Part shown: in pieces, positions 16,551 through 25,371 of the stretch
Layout of the letters: every line of letters begins with the position of its first letter
Position numbering within the stretch: position 1 is the first letter of the stretch
NCBI GenBank assembly: GCA_965238215.1
Contig: OZ250180.1
Coordinates: 1,302,001 to 1,366,000 of the forward strand
DNA length: 64,000 bases
Source of the DNA: JAPULR01 sp965238215
GTDB taxonomy: Bacteria > Chloroflexota > Dehalococcoidia > Lucifugimonadales > GCA-2712585
Direction of reading: 5' to 3'
The notes under the pieces: generated by a model
Told to the model about the DNA's origin: nothing
What the model saw: only the letters and a program-made list of their open reading frames with translations
Databases searched by the model: none
Made by a program: the position numbers and the translations under genes

Positions 16551-17300
16551 CTAATCCACACTCTCCATTAGGCGACCGTACCCCTGCACCTTGGGCGAAA
16601 GGCCCAGCCTTCGCAGGACGGCCCAGATGGTCGCTTGATTCACTGTTATAACCGCCCGACCTAACCGCTCCTCCATCTGTTGAACCACCTCCAAGGCCCG
16701 CCATGCCGTACCGGGAATGAACACCGCATCCGCGGTTGCGTCCACGGAATCACAAACGAACTCCGCAATGCTCTCCGGCTCCTGATCTCCGATGGTCGCG
16801 TCCATGGTGCGCCGCTGCATGTCGGTCTCGCCCAAGGCCGATACCACCTTGAACCCCTGACTCTCCAGCAGCGGAGTTAGGCGCTCTCTGAGGAGGAAAT
16901 TGCCGTAGGGCCCGACGATGCTGAGACGTCGCGCACCGACGTGACGCAGGGCCTCCAGGGAGGCCGAAACCGCCGTAACGGAAGGGAGGCCCCCCGCCTC
17001 GCCGATACGACGGGAGAGATGGCCGTCATATTCCAAGGAGCCGGCGTGATAGGTGCCGCTGGTGCAGCAATATGCGATGATGTCCAGGTTGGCGCTGGCT
17101 AGATACCGGACGCCCCGCTCCAGGTCGTCGTTCATCTTCAGCAGATAGGAGCCGTCGCCCCCGCCTTCGGGAGTCGCTTCTCCATTCCACAACCGCTCGG
17201 TGTGGAAAGTAACGCCGGGCGGCATAAGCGAGGCGAAGTCCGGCTCCACCACCTGATTTGTGGAAGGTACGAGGACTCCAATGCGAACGGGCCTAGTCAT
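16551..17300 (-). CDS. Maleate isomerase / arylmalonate decarboxylase family protein
   Basis: About 249 residues of the Asp/Glu racemase superfamily. The first catalytic Cys is in IIAYCCTSGTYH (near residue 80). The second, expected in a CTN/GCGG-type motif, is replaced by FIPGTAWRALEV, with Gly/Thr at that spot. Two-Cys members are racemases or maleate isomerases. One-Cys members include decarboxylases, where, however, it is the other Cys that is kept. The ATG at 17300 has AGGAGGG at good spacing; an ATG at 17306 abuts the ribosome site. It acts in the cytoplasm, probably on an unsaturated or malonate-type acid. Confidence 0.8.
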   Translation of the reverse strand: MTRPVRIGVLVPSTNQVVEPDFASLMPPGVTFHTERLWNGEATPEGGGDGSYLLKMNDDLERGVRYLASANLDIIAYCCTSGTYHAGSLEYDGHLSRRIGEAGGLPSVTAVSASLEALRHVGARRLSIVGPYGNFLLRERLTPLLESQGFKVVSALGETDMQRRTMDATIGDQEPESIAEFVCDSVDATADAVFIPGTAWRALEVVQQMEERLGRAVITVNQATIWAVLRRLGLSPKVQGYGRLMESVD

Positions 17301-17416
17301 TACCATCCCTCCTGGAGAAATGTAGGTAGATTATATCCCATTGCCTCTACGCTGCTTCCAGCAAAGGTATAGGTCGAGGCAAACGACGATGGGGCCTGGG
17401 AAGCGCGGAGTGGGAT

Positions 17417-18271
17417 TTAGGGCTGCGGGCCGGAAGAATCCTCCGGGTCGTTCCAACGTGGGTAGGAGCCGAAGACCCGGAACATGGAGCATCGCTTCTC
17501 CAACACTCCAATAGCTTCGTCCACCTTCGGGTCGTCCCGGTGCCCGTCCACGTCCACAAGGAAGATGTACTCTCCCAGATTATTCTTCGACGGCCTAGAT
17601 TCCACCTTGGCCAGATTGATGTCCCGCCTCACAAACTCCCCGAAGGCCTCGTAGAGCAGCCCCGGCTTGTCTTCGGCAAAGGAGAAGCAAATTGAGGTCT
17701 TGTCCCACCCCGTGGGACGGCTGTCTTGGTCTGCAAGCACCACGAAGCGGGTAGCGTTAGAGTCGTTGTCCTGGATATTCTTGGCCAACACCCTCACCTG
17801 GTTCAGCTCAGCCGCTCCGTATGGGGCGATGGCGGCGGACGTGAGCTTGCTCTCCTTCATGTCGGCGACCGCCGCCGCCGTGCTCAGGGATGCGACCAGC
17901 TGGGCTTTGGGGAAACAACGCTCCAGGAACTCACGGCACTGTCCCAGGGCTTGGGGATGGGAATAGACAACCTCGATCTCTGAAACTTCTGTGTCCGGGA
18001 TCACGAGAAGGCAGTGCACGATGGGCAAAACCAGTTCCTGCCGGATGAAGAGTCCTCTTTGGCTGATGAGAACGTCCAGTGTCTCGTTGACGGACCCCTG
18101 AAGGCTATTTTCGATGGGGACCACGCCCTCGTCGGCGATGCCGGAAACCACGGCAAGGGCCACCCCGCGAATGCTGGAGAAGGAGTGTAGTACCGCGTCG
18201 GGCTTGTACAGGTGCACCGCCTGCTCCGTAAAGGTCCCGGCCGGGCCCAGGTAAGCCACGGAGCCGGCCAC
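17417..18271 (-). CDS. pheA: Prephenate dehydratase
   Basis: 284 residues. Converts prephenate to phenylpyruvate in phenylalanine synthesis. The catalytic domain has AYLGPAGTFTEQAV at the start, VPIENSLQGSVNETLD and the NATRF motif (Thr-Arg-Phe). The C-terminal ACT domain, with ESRPSKNNLGEYIFLVD, binds phenylalanine for feedback control. No chorismate mutase domain is fused. The GTG start overlaps the TAG of the upstream K+ channel regulator by one base, so it is co-translated with that operon. Confidence 0.95.
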   Translation of the reverse strand: MAGSVAYLGPAGTFTEQAVHLYKPDAVLHSFSSIRGVALAVVSGIADEGVVPIENSLQGSVNETLDVLISQRGLFIRQELVLPIVHCLLVIPDTEVSEIEVVYSHPQALGQCREFLERCFPKAQLVASLSTAAAVADMKESKLTSAAIAPYGAAELNQVRVLAKNIQDNDSNATRFVVLADQDSRPTGWDKTSICFSFAEDKPGLLYEAFGEFVRRDINLAKVESRPSKNNLGEYIFLVDVDGHRDDPKVDEAIGVLEKRCSMFRVFGSYPRWNDPEDSSGPQP

Positions 18272-18933
18272 TACGCCGCACCCGTCAGAGTTTCGTACAG
18301 GGCCTGCTCCTCGTCCAGAACAGTTACGGCTATAACCTCGTCTCCTGCCTGAAGAACCAGATCTTCTTCGGGAAGCCTGGGGCCGGCTTGCTTTACCACC
18401 AACGTGATGAAGCTGTTGGGCGGCATCTCCACATCGGCGAGGGTTCTTCCAACCACTGAGGCGTCTTGGGGAATAGACAAGGCCACGATGTCCATGCCGT
18501 AGGTCTGGAGGTTCAGAAGGTGCATGAGGGCCCGGCTTGGAACCGCCTCCTCAATGTTTGAGAGGATGAGGTGGGTGCTGTTGATAACCCTATCCACTCC
18601 CAGAAGCCGGAACAGGCCGGCGTGAGAAGGGTGCTTGATGAGGCCTATGGCGGTGGGAGTTTTGAAGAGGTGCTTGGCCATCTGACACACTGCCAGATTG
18701 GCCGCATCATCCCCGGTAACGCCGATGACAAGATCGGCCCTTTCCGCGCCGGCCTCCGTTAGAACGTCTGGAGAGGAGCCGTCCCCAGGTAGGAACACGG
18801 CGGACATCTCTCGGGAAGCGCTCTCCAAAGCCAGAGGGTCCTGGTCTATGACGGTAATCTCGTGACCCACCGTCAGAAGGGCGCGGGTAAGGTTGAAGCC
18901 GATGCGGCCACATCCGACTACGATTATATACAT
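18271..18933 (-). CDS. TrkA-type K+ uptake regulator (RCK_N + RCK_C)
   Basis: 220 residues. The N-terminal Rossmann RCK_N domain has IIVVGCGRIGFNLTRAL and the acid V-I-D-Q-D at the nucleotide ribose site. The C-terminal RCK_C domain covers about 140-220 (VVGRTLADVEMPPNSFI...AGDEVIAVT). It would sit on the cytoplasmic face of a Trk/Ktr channel and gate it with NAD(H) or nucleotides. The ATG overlaps the TGA of the preceding gene by one base. Confidence 0.88.
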   Translation of the reverse strand: MYIIVVGCGRIGFNLTRALLTVGHEITVIDQDPLALESASREMSAVFLPGDGSSPDVLTEAGAERADLVIGVTGDDAANLAVCQMAKHLFKTPTAIGLIKHPSHAGLFRLLGVDRVINSTHLILSNIEEAVPSRALMHLLNLQTYGMDIVALSIPQDASVVGRTLADVEMPPNSFITLVVKQAGPRLPEEDLVLQAGDEVIAVTVLDEEQALYETLTGAA

Positions 18934-19337
18934 CAGCGGGCGTCTTTCGCGCCGTCGAGCACGGTGTTTGCCAGTAGTTGGGTGGTGCTCAGGACGTTCA
19001 AGCCCAATTTCTCGTAAACCTGGGCTTTGGATACGTCCCCCACATGGCAGAGGGTGCGGGATACGTTGAAGATATTGGAGGCTATTTGCGCCGCCATGGC
19101 GTTGCGATTATCGTCTCTCGATAGTCCAATCACCATATCCGCCCCATCTACTCCACCCTTGCGCATACTCTCCAACAGATTATCGTCGCCGGGAAGAACG
19201 TTTCCGGCAACGAACGGATTCTGCTGAGCGGCGCATATCTCATGCTCGTCCACCACAACCACCTGGTGCCCTTGGCCCGACAGGGTGGTTGCCACGTGGC
19301 GAACCAGATTTCCGCAGCCCAGTATCAGTACATGCAC
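18933..19337 (-). CDS. Short TrkA-N (RCK_N only) protein
   Basis: 134 residues, one RCK_N Rossmann domain: HVLILGCGNLVRHVATTL, VVVVDEHE, and DMVIGLSRDDNRNAMAAQIA. There is no RCK_C domain. The GTG start has GGAGGGTAGAGAC upstream. It overlaps the next TrkA by one base and follows UspA by 4 nt. It may pair with the full-length RCK proteins in a mixed gating ring. The glycine motif GCGNLV departs from the usual GxGxxG, so nucleotide binding may be altered. Confidence 0.8.
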   Translation of the reverse strand: MHVLILGCGNLVRHVATTLSGQGHQVVVVDEHEICAAQQNPFVAGNVLPGDDNLLESMRKGGVDGADMVIGLSRDDNRNAMAAQIASNIFNVSRTLCHVGDVSKAQVYEKLGLNVLSTTQLLANTVLDGAKDAR

Positions 19338-19341
19338 GTCT

Positions 19342-19791
19342 CTACCCTCCCTCGAACGGCTCAGACGGCGCGCCGCTGCGCCACAGAATGACCGGACAGC
19401 GGGCGTTGCGGAGCACGTAGTCGGCGGTTGTGCTCATCCGAAAGCCCGCAGCGTCGGTACCATGTTCGACGCCCATAATTATCATAGTTGCCGGTATGTT
19501 GGCCGCCTCCTGGACAATTGCCGGCCCCGCCTGCCGAGCCTGCACTATCTCCCCCTGCAGGGACAACCTTCCCGACAAGGACAGGTGCTCGATTTCGGCC
19601 AAGGCCTCCTCGCCCCTCAAGATCTCCTCCCCCACCTCCGCGTCCAGCGGATACTTCAACTGCATCTCAATCACATAGATAGCGTGGATTATCCCCCGCC
19701 CCCCCCGCACGATGGAGCGTGCCAATTCCAACACGTCCTCATAACCGTGAGACCGGTTAACGGGGAGTAGGATGCGATGTTCGTCATCCAA
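19342..19791 (-). CDS. Universal stress protein (UspA family)
   Basis: 149 residues of the Usp fold, with RILLPVNRSHGYEDVLELA at the start and the C-terminal ATP-loop-like IIMGVEHGTDAAGFRMSTTADYVLRNARCPVIL. The G-2x-G-9x-G(S/T) loop reads G-VEH-G-TDAAGFRM-S-T, only partly matching the ATP-binding form. TTG start. Its place between RCK genes suggests it senses nucleotide or stress state for K+ uptake, a pairing known for other K+ systems. Confidence 0.85.
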   Translation of the reverse strand: MDDEHRILLPVNRSHGYEDVLELARSIVRGGRGIIHAIYVIEMQLKYPLDAEVGEEILRGEEALAEIEHLSLSGRLSLQGEIVQARQAGPAIVQEAANIPATMIIMGVEHGTDAAGFRMSTTADYVLRNARCPVILWRSGAPSEPFEGG

Positions 19792-19860
19792 GACTAGGCT
19801 CGCCGAATCTCGAGCGTGGCGTACGCATCGACTCTAGCTGCCATTATAACTCCCCTGCTG

Positions 19861-20526
19861 TTACCGGGTGGAGAGGTGGAATTTGCCCACCTGCTCGGCA
19901 TTGCCCGCCACCACTAGAATGTCTCCCGGCATGATGGCTTCGTCCTTCGAGGGCACCAAAACACACTCCCGGCCTCTTCTGATGGCCAGCACCGCCAGCC
20001 CATACTTATCCCTCGGCCCGCTGAGGCCCGCCTCCCCAAGGGTCTGCTTTACAATGTTGTCCGGCGGCCTCATCTGGGTAATCCCATAGTCGGAGGCCAG
20101 ATACATGAAGTCGATGACGCCAGCGTGGAACTCCACGTGAGCCATCCTCCGGCCCGTCTCTTCCTCCGGGTGCACCACTCTATCGGCCCCGATGCGCTCC
20201 AGGGTGTCGCCGTGAATCTGATTGGCCGAGCGGGCAATAATGAAGGGAATCTGCAGGCTTTTCAAAAGCACGGTGACGAGAATGCTGGCTTGCACGTCCG
20301 AACCTATGGACACCACGGCCACGTCGGAGTTCTGAACGCCCAGTTCCTCCAAGAGGGCCCGGTTGGTGGCGTCTCCCCGCACGGCGTAGGTTACCCGGCC
20401 CATGCTATCCTGAACGGCTTGCTCGTCCAAGTCGATGGCCAAGACGTCGTGCCCGGCCTGGTACAACTCCTGGGCCATACTGGAGCCAAATCGGCCCAAC
20501 CCAACTACAACGGCCTGCTTCTTCAT
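19861..20526 (-). CDS. Ktr/Trk K+ channel regulatory subunit (KtrA type)
   Basis: 221 residues. RCK_N domain with QAVVVGLGRFGSSMAQEL and the ribose-binding acids in LAIDLDE, then RCK_C (about 140-221; AIMPGDILVVAGNAEQVGKF). Its ATG directly follows the stop codon of the membrane subunit gene, so it is the direct partner of that channel. Cytoplasmic. Confidence 0.92.
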   Translation of the reverse strand: MKKQAVVVGLGRFGSSMAQELYQAGHDVLAIDLDEQAVQDSMGRVTYAVRGDATNRALLEELGVQNSDVAVVSIGSDVQASILVTVLLKSLQIPFIIARSANQIHGDTLERIGADRVVHPEEETGRRMAHVEFHAGVIDFMYLASDYGITQMRPPDNIVKQTLGEAGLSGPRDKYGLAVLAIRRGRECVLVPSKDEAIMPGDILVVAGNAEQVGKFHLSTR

Positions 20527-21963
20527 CTACCCAATCCTGATACCTTCCTGGGCATACCGGTATACGGCGCCCTCCTTCTGGGGGGTCAGAGCCAGCGCCA
20601 AGGCGAGAGGGCCGAGCCGACCCAGCACCATTACCACCATGAGCATTATTTTACCCCATACGGTCAACAGAGGCACTATGCCCATGGATAGCCCCGTGGT
20701 GCCAAAGGCGGACACGGTATCGAATAGCAGATCCAGGAAGGGAAATTGGTTCGCGGACTCAGTGAACTCCAGGGCCAAAGAGGTGGCAAAGATAATTCCT
20801 CCGCCCAATACGACCACCGTAATGGCCCGGTAAACAACGTAGCGGGGCACCTCCCGACCAAAGGCCTCCGTCTGTTGCCTGCCCCGGATGGAGGATAGCA
20901 CGGTGGCCGCTATAACGGCGAAGGTACCGACCTTGATACCGCCCGCCACAGAACCCGCAGCCCCGCCAATGAACATCATAGTGATGAAGAAGAGCTTGGT
21001 CAGGTCAGTGATTCCGGTTATGTTGAGGGCAGTGAATCCAGCCGTTCGGGCGCTGATTGCTTCGAAGATGCTAACGCCGACCTTATCCGCCACCGAGCGG
21101 GAGCCGATAGTCGCCTCGTTGGAGTATTCGCTAAAGAGAAAGACGGAGGTTGCCGCAACCCATAGTAACAGGCTGGTGACCACTATCATCTTGGTGTCCA
21201 GGTTGAAGCGCTTGAAGTTACGACGTCGAAAGATGTCGACAGTAACCGACCAACCGATGCCTCCCAGGATTATCAGACCGCCCAAGAAAATAAGAATGGG
21301 AATCTTGGCGTCCAAGCCCTCCAAGCTGGACGACCCCGGAACTATGGTCAACCCTGCGTTATTGAAGCTGGAAACGGCAAGGAAGGCCGATTGCCATAGC
21401 GCTTCTCCCACGGGAAAGAATGACAACATTTGCCAGAAGATGAGGAGCGTTCCCACCGCGTAGATGACCATAACGACCATTACGATGCGGCGCAGCAGCC
21501 GAATTACTCCGCCAATCCTATCGCCCCCCAGGGTGTCCCGGATTAGCATCCGATCCGAAATGCTGAGGCGCTGCCCTATGATGGAGAGCAGGAAGGTGGC
21601 GAAGGCCATGAAGCCGAGACCGCCCAGCAACATCAACACGAAGATTACCCCCTGACCGAAGGAGCTCCAATGCTGCGCCGTGTCCAGAACCGTCAGTCCA
21701 GTGACCGTCACCGCGGAGGTGGACGTGAAGAAGGCGTCTTCCCACCGGGTATGGGTGTTGTCTACGGAGGCGATCGGCAGTGCGAGGAGAAAGCCCCCCG
21801 AGCCAATTAGAATGACAAACCCATAGAGGAGAATGAGGGGCGAGGCGAAGATACGCGGGGAGGGCCGCCGTATTCGGAAGCGGAACACCCGGGGCTGCAT
21901 GTCTCGCAGCCGAGGACGTCGAACTATCCGATGGTTGGACCAGCCTGGACCGTTGGTTGCCAA
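20527..21963 (-). CDS. TrkH/KtrB-type K+ uptake membrane subunit
   Basis: 478 residues, strongly hydrophobic, about 8 core membrane helices arranged as four M-P-M units. Selectivity-filter regions are visible: TSTSAVTVTGLT, VSSFNNAGLTI, ISARTAGFTALN and VSAFGTTGLSMG. It moves K+ (with Na+ or H+) across the inner membrane. The N-terminus is basic (RRPRLRDMQPRVFRFRIRRP). The gene heads a run of five tightly spaced genes: channel, RCK, Usp, RCK_N, RCK, then pheA. AGGGGTGA precedes the ATG. Confidence 0.94.
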   Translation of the reverse strand: MATNGPGWSNHRIVRRPRLRDMQPRVFRFRIRRPSPRIFASPLILLYGFVILIGSGGFLLALPIASVDNTHTRWEDAFFTSTSAVTVTGLTVLDTAQHWSSFGQGVIFVLMLLGGLGFMAFATFLLSIIGQRLSISDRMLIRDTLGGDRIGGVIRLLRRIVMVVMVIYAVGTLLIFWQMLSFFPVGEALWQSAFLAVSSFNNAGLTIVPGSSSLEGLDAKIPILIFLGGLIILGGIGWSVTVDIFRRRNFKRFNLDTKMIVVTSLLLWVAATSVFLFSEYSNEATIGSRSVADKVGVSIFEAISARTAGFTALNITGITDLTKLFFITMMFIGGAAGSVAGGIKVGTFAVIAATVLSSIRGRQQTEAFGREVPRYVVYRAITVVVLGGGIIFATSLALEFTESANQFPFLDLLFDTVSAFGTTGLSMGIVPLLTVWGKIMLMVVMVLGRLGPLALALALTPQKEGAVYRYAQEGIRIG

Positions 21964-22144
21964 ATCACCCCTTTTGAGTTAGACCTCTTGGACGCCAAAT
22001 CTGAACGTGCGAAAAGGCGTCATTTACCATAATCAAGCAGAAATTCAACGGAATTCTATGGCCCGCTACCCATCGTGTCAACCGCACATTCGACCACTTC
22101 ACCACGCTGAGGACGAGTGTAATGACATGGGTGACGGACGGCAA

Positions 22145-22900
22145 TTAGCGGAACATGTCCCGTTCGGCGGGACGGATGAGTTCTCCTATTCCCTCACCGC
22201 CGCGGCTATAGCGGCATCCCTTCAGCAGTACCACAGGTACTCTATCCAGCTTGCCCATGACCAGCCCAGCGGCGGCGGCCAATTCGTCGGCCACGGCGAT
22301 GGTCGTCGTGCGCAGCGAACGCCCCTCCGGGTCCTCCAGGCCCCGATAGTCCAGCATGGGGTGAATTCCGGACACGCCGATGGCCACGTTGACGGCCCCC
22401 TCTCTCCAAGGCCGTCCAAAGGTGTCGGAGATTATGACCGCCGTCTCCACCTCCAAGCCCTCCTTCAGCCGTGCCGCCAGTCGGCGGGCCGATGCATCCG
22501 GATCCAAGGGGAGCAGCACCACCGTTTCTCCGCCGGGGGCGTTGGAAGCGTCCACCCCCGCGTTGGCGCACCGGAAGCCGTGCCTCGTTTCGGCGATGAT
22601 GACCCCGTGGTCCATGCGAACAATGCGCCGGCACTCCCGGAGAACGACTTCCGTATGCCGGGGGTCCCGCTCGTGCAGCGACGCTATTTCGACCGCCAGG
22701 GCGGAAGGCGTAACATCCTCCAGATTCACCAGACGACCCTCGGCTTTGGACACGACTTTCTGTGCAACCACCAGCACGTCGCCATCCTCCACCCGCACCC
22801 TCTGAGCGGTGGCGGCCTCAATTAACAACCCGCCCAGGTCGTCGCCGGGCTTCACCTCCGGCAGGCCTCCGATACCAATGATGCGAATTTCAGGAACCAT
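22145..22900 (-). CDS. cofE: F420-0:gamma-glutamyl ligase
   Basis: 251 residues from the ATG at 22900. Adds gamma-glutamates to coenzyme F420-0 with GTP. Family marks: IIGIGGLPEVKPGDDL, GDVLVVAQKVVSKAEGR, VIISDTFGRPWREGAVNVAIGVSG and GLEDPEGRSL with AVADELAAAAGLVMGK. A longer in-frame reading to 23080 has no family support. It points to F420 use in this cell, in line with the PPOX protein at 28711. It is divergent from the cobalamin adenosyltransferase gene. Confidence 0.93.
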   Translation of the reverse strand: MVPEIRIIGIGGLPEVKPGDDLGGLLIEAATAQRVRVEDGDVLVVAQKVVSKAEGRLVNLEDVTPSALAVEIASLHERDPRHTEVVLRECRRIVRMDHGVIIAETRHGFRCANAGVDASNAPGGETVVLLPLDPDASARRLAARLKEGLEVETAVIISDTFGRPWREGAVNVAIGVSGIHPMLDYRGLEDPEGRSLRTTTIAVADELAAAAGLVMGKLDRVPVVLLKGCRYSRGGEGIGELIRPAERDMFR

Positions 22901-22914
22901 AGCGCTTTTGGTAG

Positions 22915-22920
22915 TATAAT
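22915..22920 (+). promoter_or_regulatory. Possible -10 box in the cofE / adenosyltransferase gap
   Basis: A perfect TATAAT whose last two bases are the first two of the ATG at 22919. If it is used, that ATG cannot be the start and the GTG at 22988 must be. The -35 region is weak. Confidence 0.35.
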
Positions 22921-23554
22921 GGCTGTCGGCCTGCGGCGTCACGGCGAGCCGCGGGAAGAACCACCCAAGAACGGAGCGGCGAAGTCTGTGGTTGAAGGCA
23001 AACGTCTCTACACCAAGTACGGCGACGAAGGCGAAACCAGCCTGCTTTATGGCGGGCGGGTGTCCAAAGCCGACCGTCACTGCGAGGCCTACGGCGCCAC
23101 CGACGAGACCGTCTCAGTCCTGGGTCTGGCCCGCGCCCTCTCCCAAGACGAGCGGGTGCGAAGCACTCTGCTGGAGCTCGAGAGGGAGCTTTTCACCGTC
23201 GGCGCGGAGTTGGCCACGGCCCCCCAGCTATACGAGACGTTCAAACGCCACTTCACGCCTCTATCGGAAGCGATGACGGCTCGATTGGAGCGACTCATAG
23301 ACGACCTGCAAGCGGAGGTGACCCTGCCCCGCTCGTTCATACTACCAGGCGCGTCTCCCGCATCGGCAGCCATGGACATGGCCCGCACGAGTGTCCGCCG
23401 GGCGGAGCGGGAGGTGGTGCACCTGAAGGATGTGGGCGGGCTGGCCAACCCGGAGATCCTCAAGTATCTGAATCGGGTCAGCGACCTGCTGTTCATCCTG
23501 GCCCGCTATGAAGACCGGGACCTGCCCCTGGAGAAGCTGACGGGGGATGAATAG
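22919..23554 (+). CDS. Cob(I)alamin adenosyltransferase (PduO type)
   Basis: 211 residues from the ATG at 22919, or 188 from a GTG at 22988, which fits the family start better. Transfers adenosyl from ATP to cob(I)alamin. PduO marks: YTKYGDEGETSLLYGGRVSKAD, GATDETVSVLGLARAL, SFILPGASPASAAMDMARTSVRRAEREVV and NRVSDLLFILARYED. It supplies coenzyme B12 for mutases or reductases located elsewhere. It overlaps hisH by 8 nt. Confidence 0.92.
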   Translation: MAVGLRRHGEPREEPPKNGAAKSVVEGKRLYTKYGDEGETSLLYGGRVSKADRHCEAYGATDETVSVLGLARALSQDERVRSTLLELERELFTVGAELATAPQLYETFKRHFTPLSEAMTARLERLIDDLQAEVTLPRSFILPGASPASAAMDMARTSVRRAEREVVHLKDVGGLANPEILKYLNRVSDLLFILARYEDRDLPLEKLTGDE

Positions 23555-24191
23555 GCGGAACGGATCGGCTCTCGCCGGCCTGAAGGTGACGCTGGTGGAC
23601 TACGGCTACGGGAACATCCGCAGCGTGGCAAGGGCATTGACGAATGCGGGAGTCTCGCCGGTGATTTCGGGAGATCCCCGGGAGCTTGCCAACGCCGACG
23701 CCGCCGTGGTCCCCGGCGTGGGCGCCGCCGATTCCGCGATGAAGGCCCTGGAAAGGCTGGGGCTCGTAACTGCCCTCCGACGGTTCATCGAGAGCGGGCG
23801 GCCCCTGCTGGGTATCTGCATGGGTCAGCAGCTGCTCATGGACTGGACGGAGGAGGGGGACGTTCCCTGCCTGGGCGTCGTACCGGGGCGTACGAAGCGC
23901 CTACCAGCGGGTCAGAAGGTGCCTCACATGGGTTGGAACAGCGTGGATTTCGTCGCCCCCCATCCCCTGCTGGACGGCATACCCAATCCTTCTTACTTCT
24001 ATTTCGTCCATAGCTACTACACTGAGCCCGATGCAGAGTCGGCGGCGGTCGGGATGACCGAGTACGGCGTCAGGTTTTGCAGCATGTTGGCGAAAGGCAG
24101 CGTGGCGGCTACCCAGTTCCACCCGGAAAAGAGCGGCCCCGTGGGCCTTCGAATGTACGACAACTTCGTTCGGCTGGCGGCAGAAGGCTAG
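23547..24191 (+). CDS. hisH: Imidazole glycerol phosphate synthase, glutaminase subunit
   Basis: 214 residues. Supplies ammonia from glutamine to HisF in histidine synthesis. Class I amidotransferase marks: VTLVDYGYGNIRSVARAL, the catalytic Cys in LLGICMGQQLL, and the His-x-Glu in ATQFHPEKSG. The first ~12 residues exceed the family and come from the overlap with the preceding gene. It is followed by hisA after 6 nt. hisF is not in the window. Confidence 0.95.
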   Translation: MNRRNGSALAGLKVTLVDYGYGNIRSVARALTNAGVSPVISGDPRELANADAAVVPGVGAADSAMKALERLGLVTALRRFIESGRPLLGICMGQQLLMDWTEEGDVPCLGVVPGRTKRLPAGQKVPHMGWNSVDFVAPHPLLDGIPNPSYFYFVHSYYTEPDAESAAVGMTEYGVRFCSMLAKGSVAATQFHPEKSGPVGLRMYDNFVRLAAEG

Positions 24192-24197
24192 AACGTC

Positions 24198-24917
24198 GTG
24201 GAGGTCATACCCGCCATAGATCTCAAGGACGGCGCCTGCGTGCGGCTCTACCAGGGCGACTTTGAGCAAACGACTGTCTTCTCAACGAACCCCGCGGAAA
24301 CGGCCCTCCGGTGGCAGGACGCCGGCGCACCCCGCATTCACGTGGTGGACCTGGACGGATCGCGCTCCGGGATTCCGGCGAATCTGGAGTCCATCCAGGC
24401 CATAGCTGACGCCGTGTCCGTGCCCCTCCAAGTGGGCGGCGGCGTGAGGACCGCCGAAACGGCACAGGCACTGCTAGCGGCAGGGGTGGAGCGGGTGGTG
24501 CTGGGCACCGCCGCCGTGGAGGACCCAGCGCTGGTGCAGCAGCTATGCCGCCGCTGGGGGGCGGAGCGGGTGGTGGTGGCCGTGGATGCCCGCAATGGAC
24601 GGGTGGCCATCCACGGCTGGACGGAGGACACATCGGTGGACGCTACGGAATTGGTGAAGGAGACGGCCTCCCTCGGCCCTCGCCGGTACCTCTATACTGA
24701 CATCAGCCGGGACGGCACCATGACCTCGCCCAACTTTGACGCGGTGGCTGCTATGGTCCAGAACACCGGACTCGCCATCATAGCCTCCGGGGGCGTCACC
24801 AGCCTCGACGATCTGCGCAGACTGGCACAAACAGGAGCAGAAGCCGCTATCGTGGGACGCGCCCTCTACGAGGGTTCTTTGGACCTGGCGGAGGCCATCG
24901 AAGCTGCCGCGGGTTAA
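24198..24917 (+). CDS. hisA: Phosphoribosyl-formimino-AICAR ribotide isomerase
   Basis: 239 residues, a TIM barrel of histidine synthesis (ProFAR isomerase). VIPAIDLKDGACVRLYQGDF holds the first catalytic Asp. Phosphate loops QVGGGVRTAETAQ and IASGGVTSLDDL and the second acid in YTDISRDGTM are present. GTG start. The end of the gene meets a repeat-rich spacer, so the operon probably ends here. A bifunctional PriA role cannot be ruled out from sequence alone. Confidence 0.95.
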   Translation: MEVIPAIDLKDGACVRLYQGDFEQTTVFSTNPAETALRWQDAGAPRIHVVDLDGSRSGIPANLESIQAIADAVSVPLQVGGGVRTAETAQALLAAGVERVVLGTAAVEDPALVQQLCRRWGAERVVVAVDARNGRVAIHGWTEDTSVDATELVKETASLGPRRYLYTDISRDGTMTSPNFDAVAAMVQNTGLAIIASGGVTSLDDLRRLAQTGAEAAIVGRALYEGSLDLAEAIEAAAG

Positions 24918-25356
24918 GGTTTTTTTCACCTTTGGGGGACGAATAGGTAGGGCAACAAGATTCTTCGGCTCCGCTTCGCTCAGCATCAAATGTGGGGGGC
25001 GGGAAGGGCGGTTCACGAACCGCCCCTACGCAAGAGTCGTAGGGGAATGGGGCTATGGGTCTATTCGTTTCACGATGCTCAGGCGTGAAAGCGATTGGAT
25101 TTGATAATCGACTCGGTATCAATTCGTGCCTGAGTTTATTCGTTTCAGGCGTGGAGATTCGTTTGAAAAAAGTCGGGCAAACGAATGGGCATTGGGACTA
25201 GATTCCCGCCTGCACGAGAATTACGGATTGGTCGGCGGTTTTGCGTGGTGTTAAGGTGCATGGGATCGCTGAGGAAGGGTAGCAGGGGAGGGGGAATTAA
25301 GACAAGGAAAAGTTGTCACAACGGGGAGGGGGGAATGATAGAAAAGGGGGCTGTGT
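24918..25356. other. Repeat-rich spacer between hisA and the helicase gene
   Basis: About 440 bases without a gene. It contains a diverged GATTCTTCGGCTCCGCTTCG element (24959-24987), a perfect palindrome (separate entry), a nested CCCCTACG / CGTAGGGG inverted repeat (25023-25045), a TTTCACG / CGTGAAA repeat (25068-25090), and a CCCGCCTGCACGAG-type fragment near 25186. Confidence 0.55.
25006..25045. repeat. Palindromic element GGGCGGTTC-ac-GAACCGCCC, copy 1
   Basis: Perfect 9-bp arms at 25006-25014 and 25017-25025, overlapping a second hairpin CCCCTACG / CGTAGGGG (25023-25045). A second copy with the same arms is at 27730-27749. This is a common intergenic element of the group and may act as a transcript-end structure. 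Confidence 0.75.
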
Positions 25357-25362
25357 TAGAAT
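25357..25362 (+). promoter_or_regulatory. -10 box TAGAAT before the helicase gene
   Basis: TAGAAT ends exactly 9 nt before the ATG at 25372, and there is no ribosome site between them. This implies a leaderless transcript. No good -35 box is visible. Confidence 0.4.
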
Positions 25363-25371
25363 CGGTTTGCT

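Noticed and set aside
22145..23080. 311-codon form of cofE
   Set aside because: The first 60 codons overlap the divergent adenosyltransferase gene and lack homology; the ATG at 22900 fits the family.
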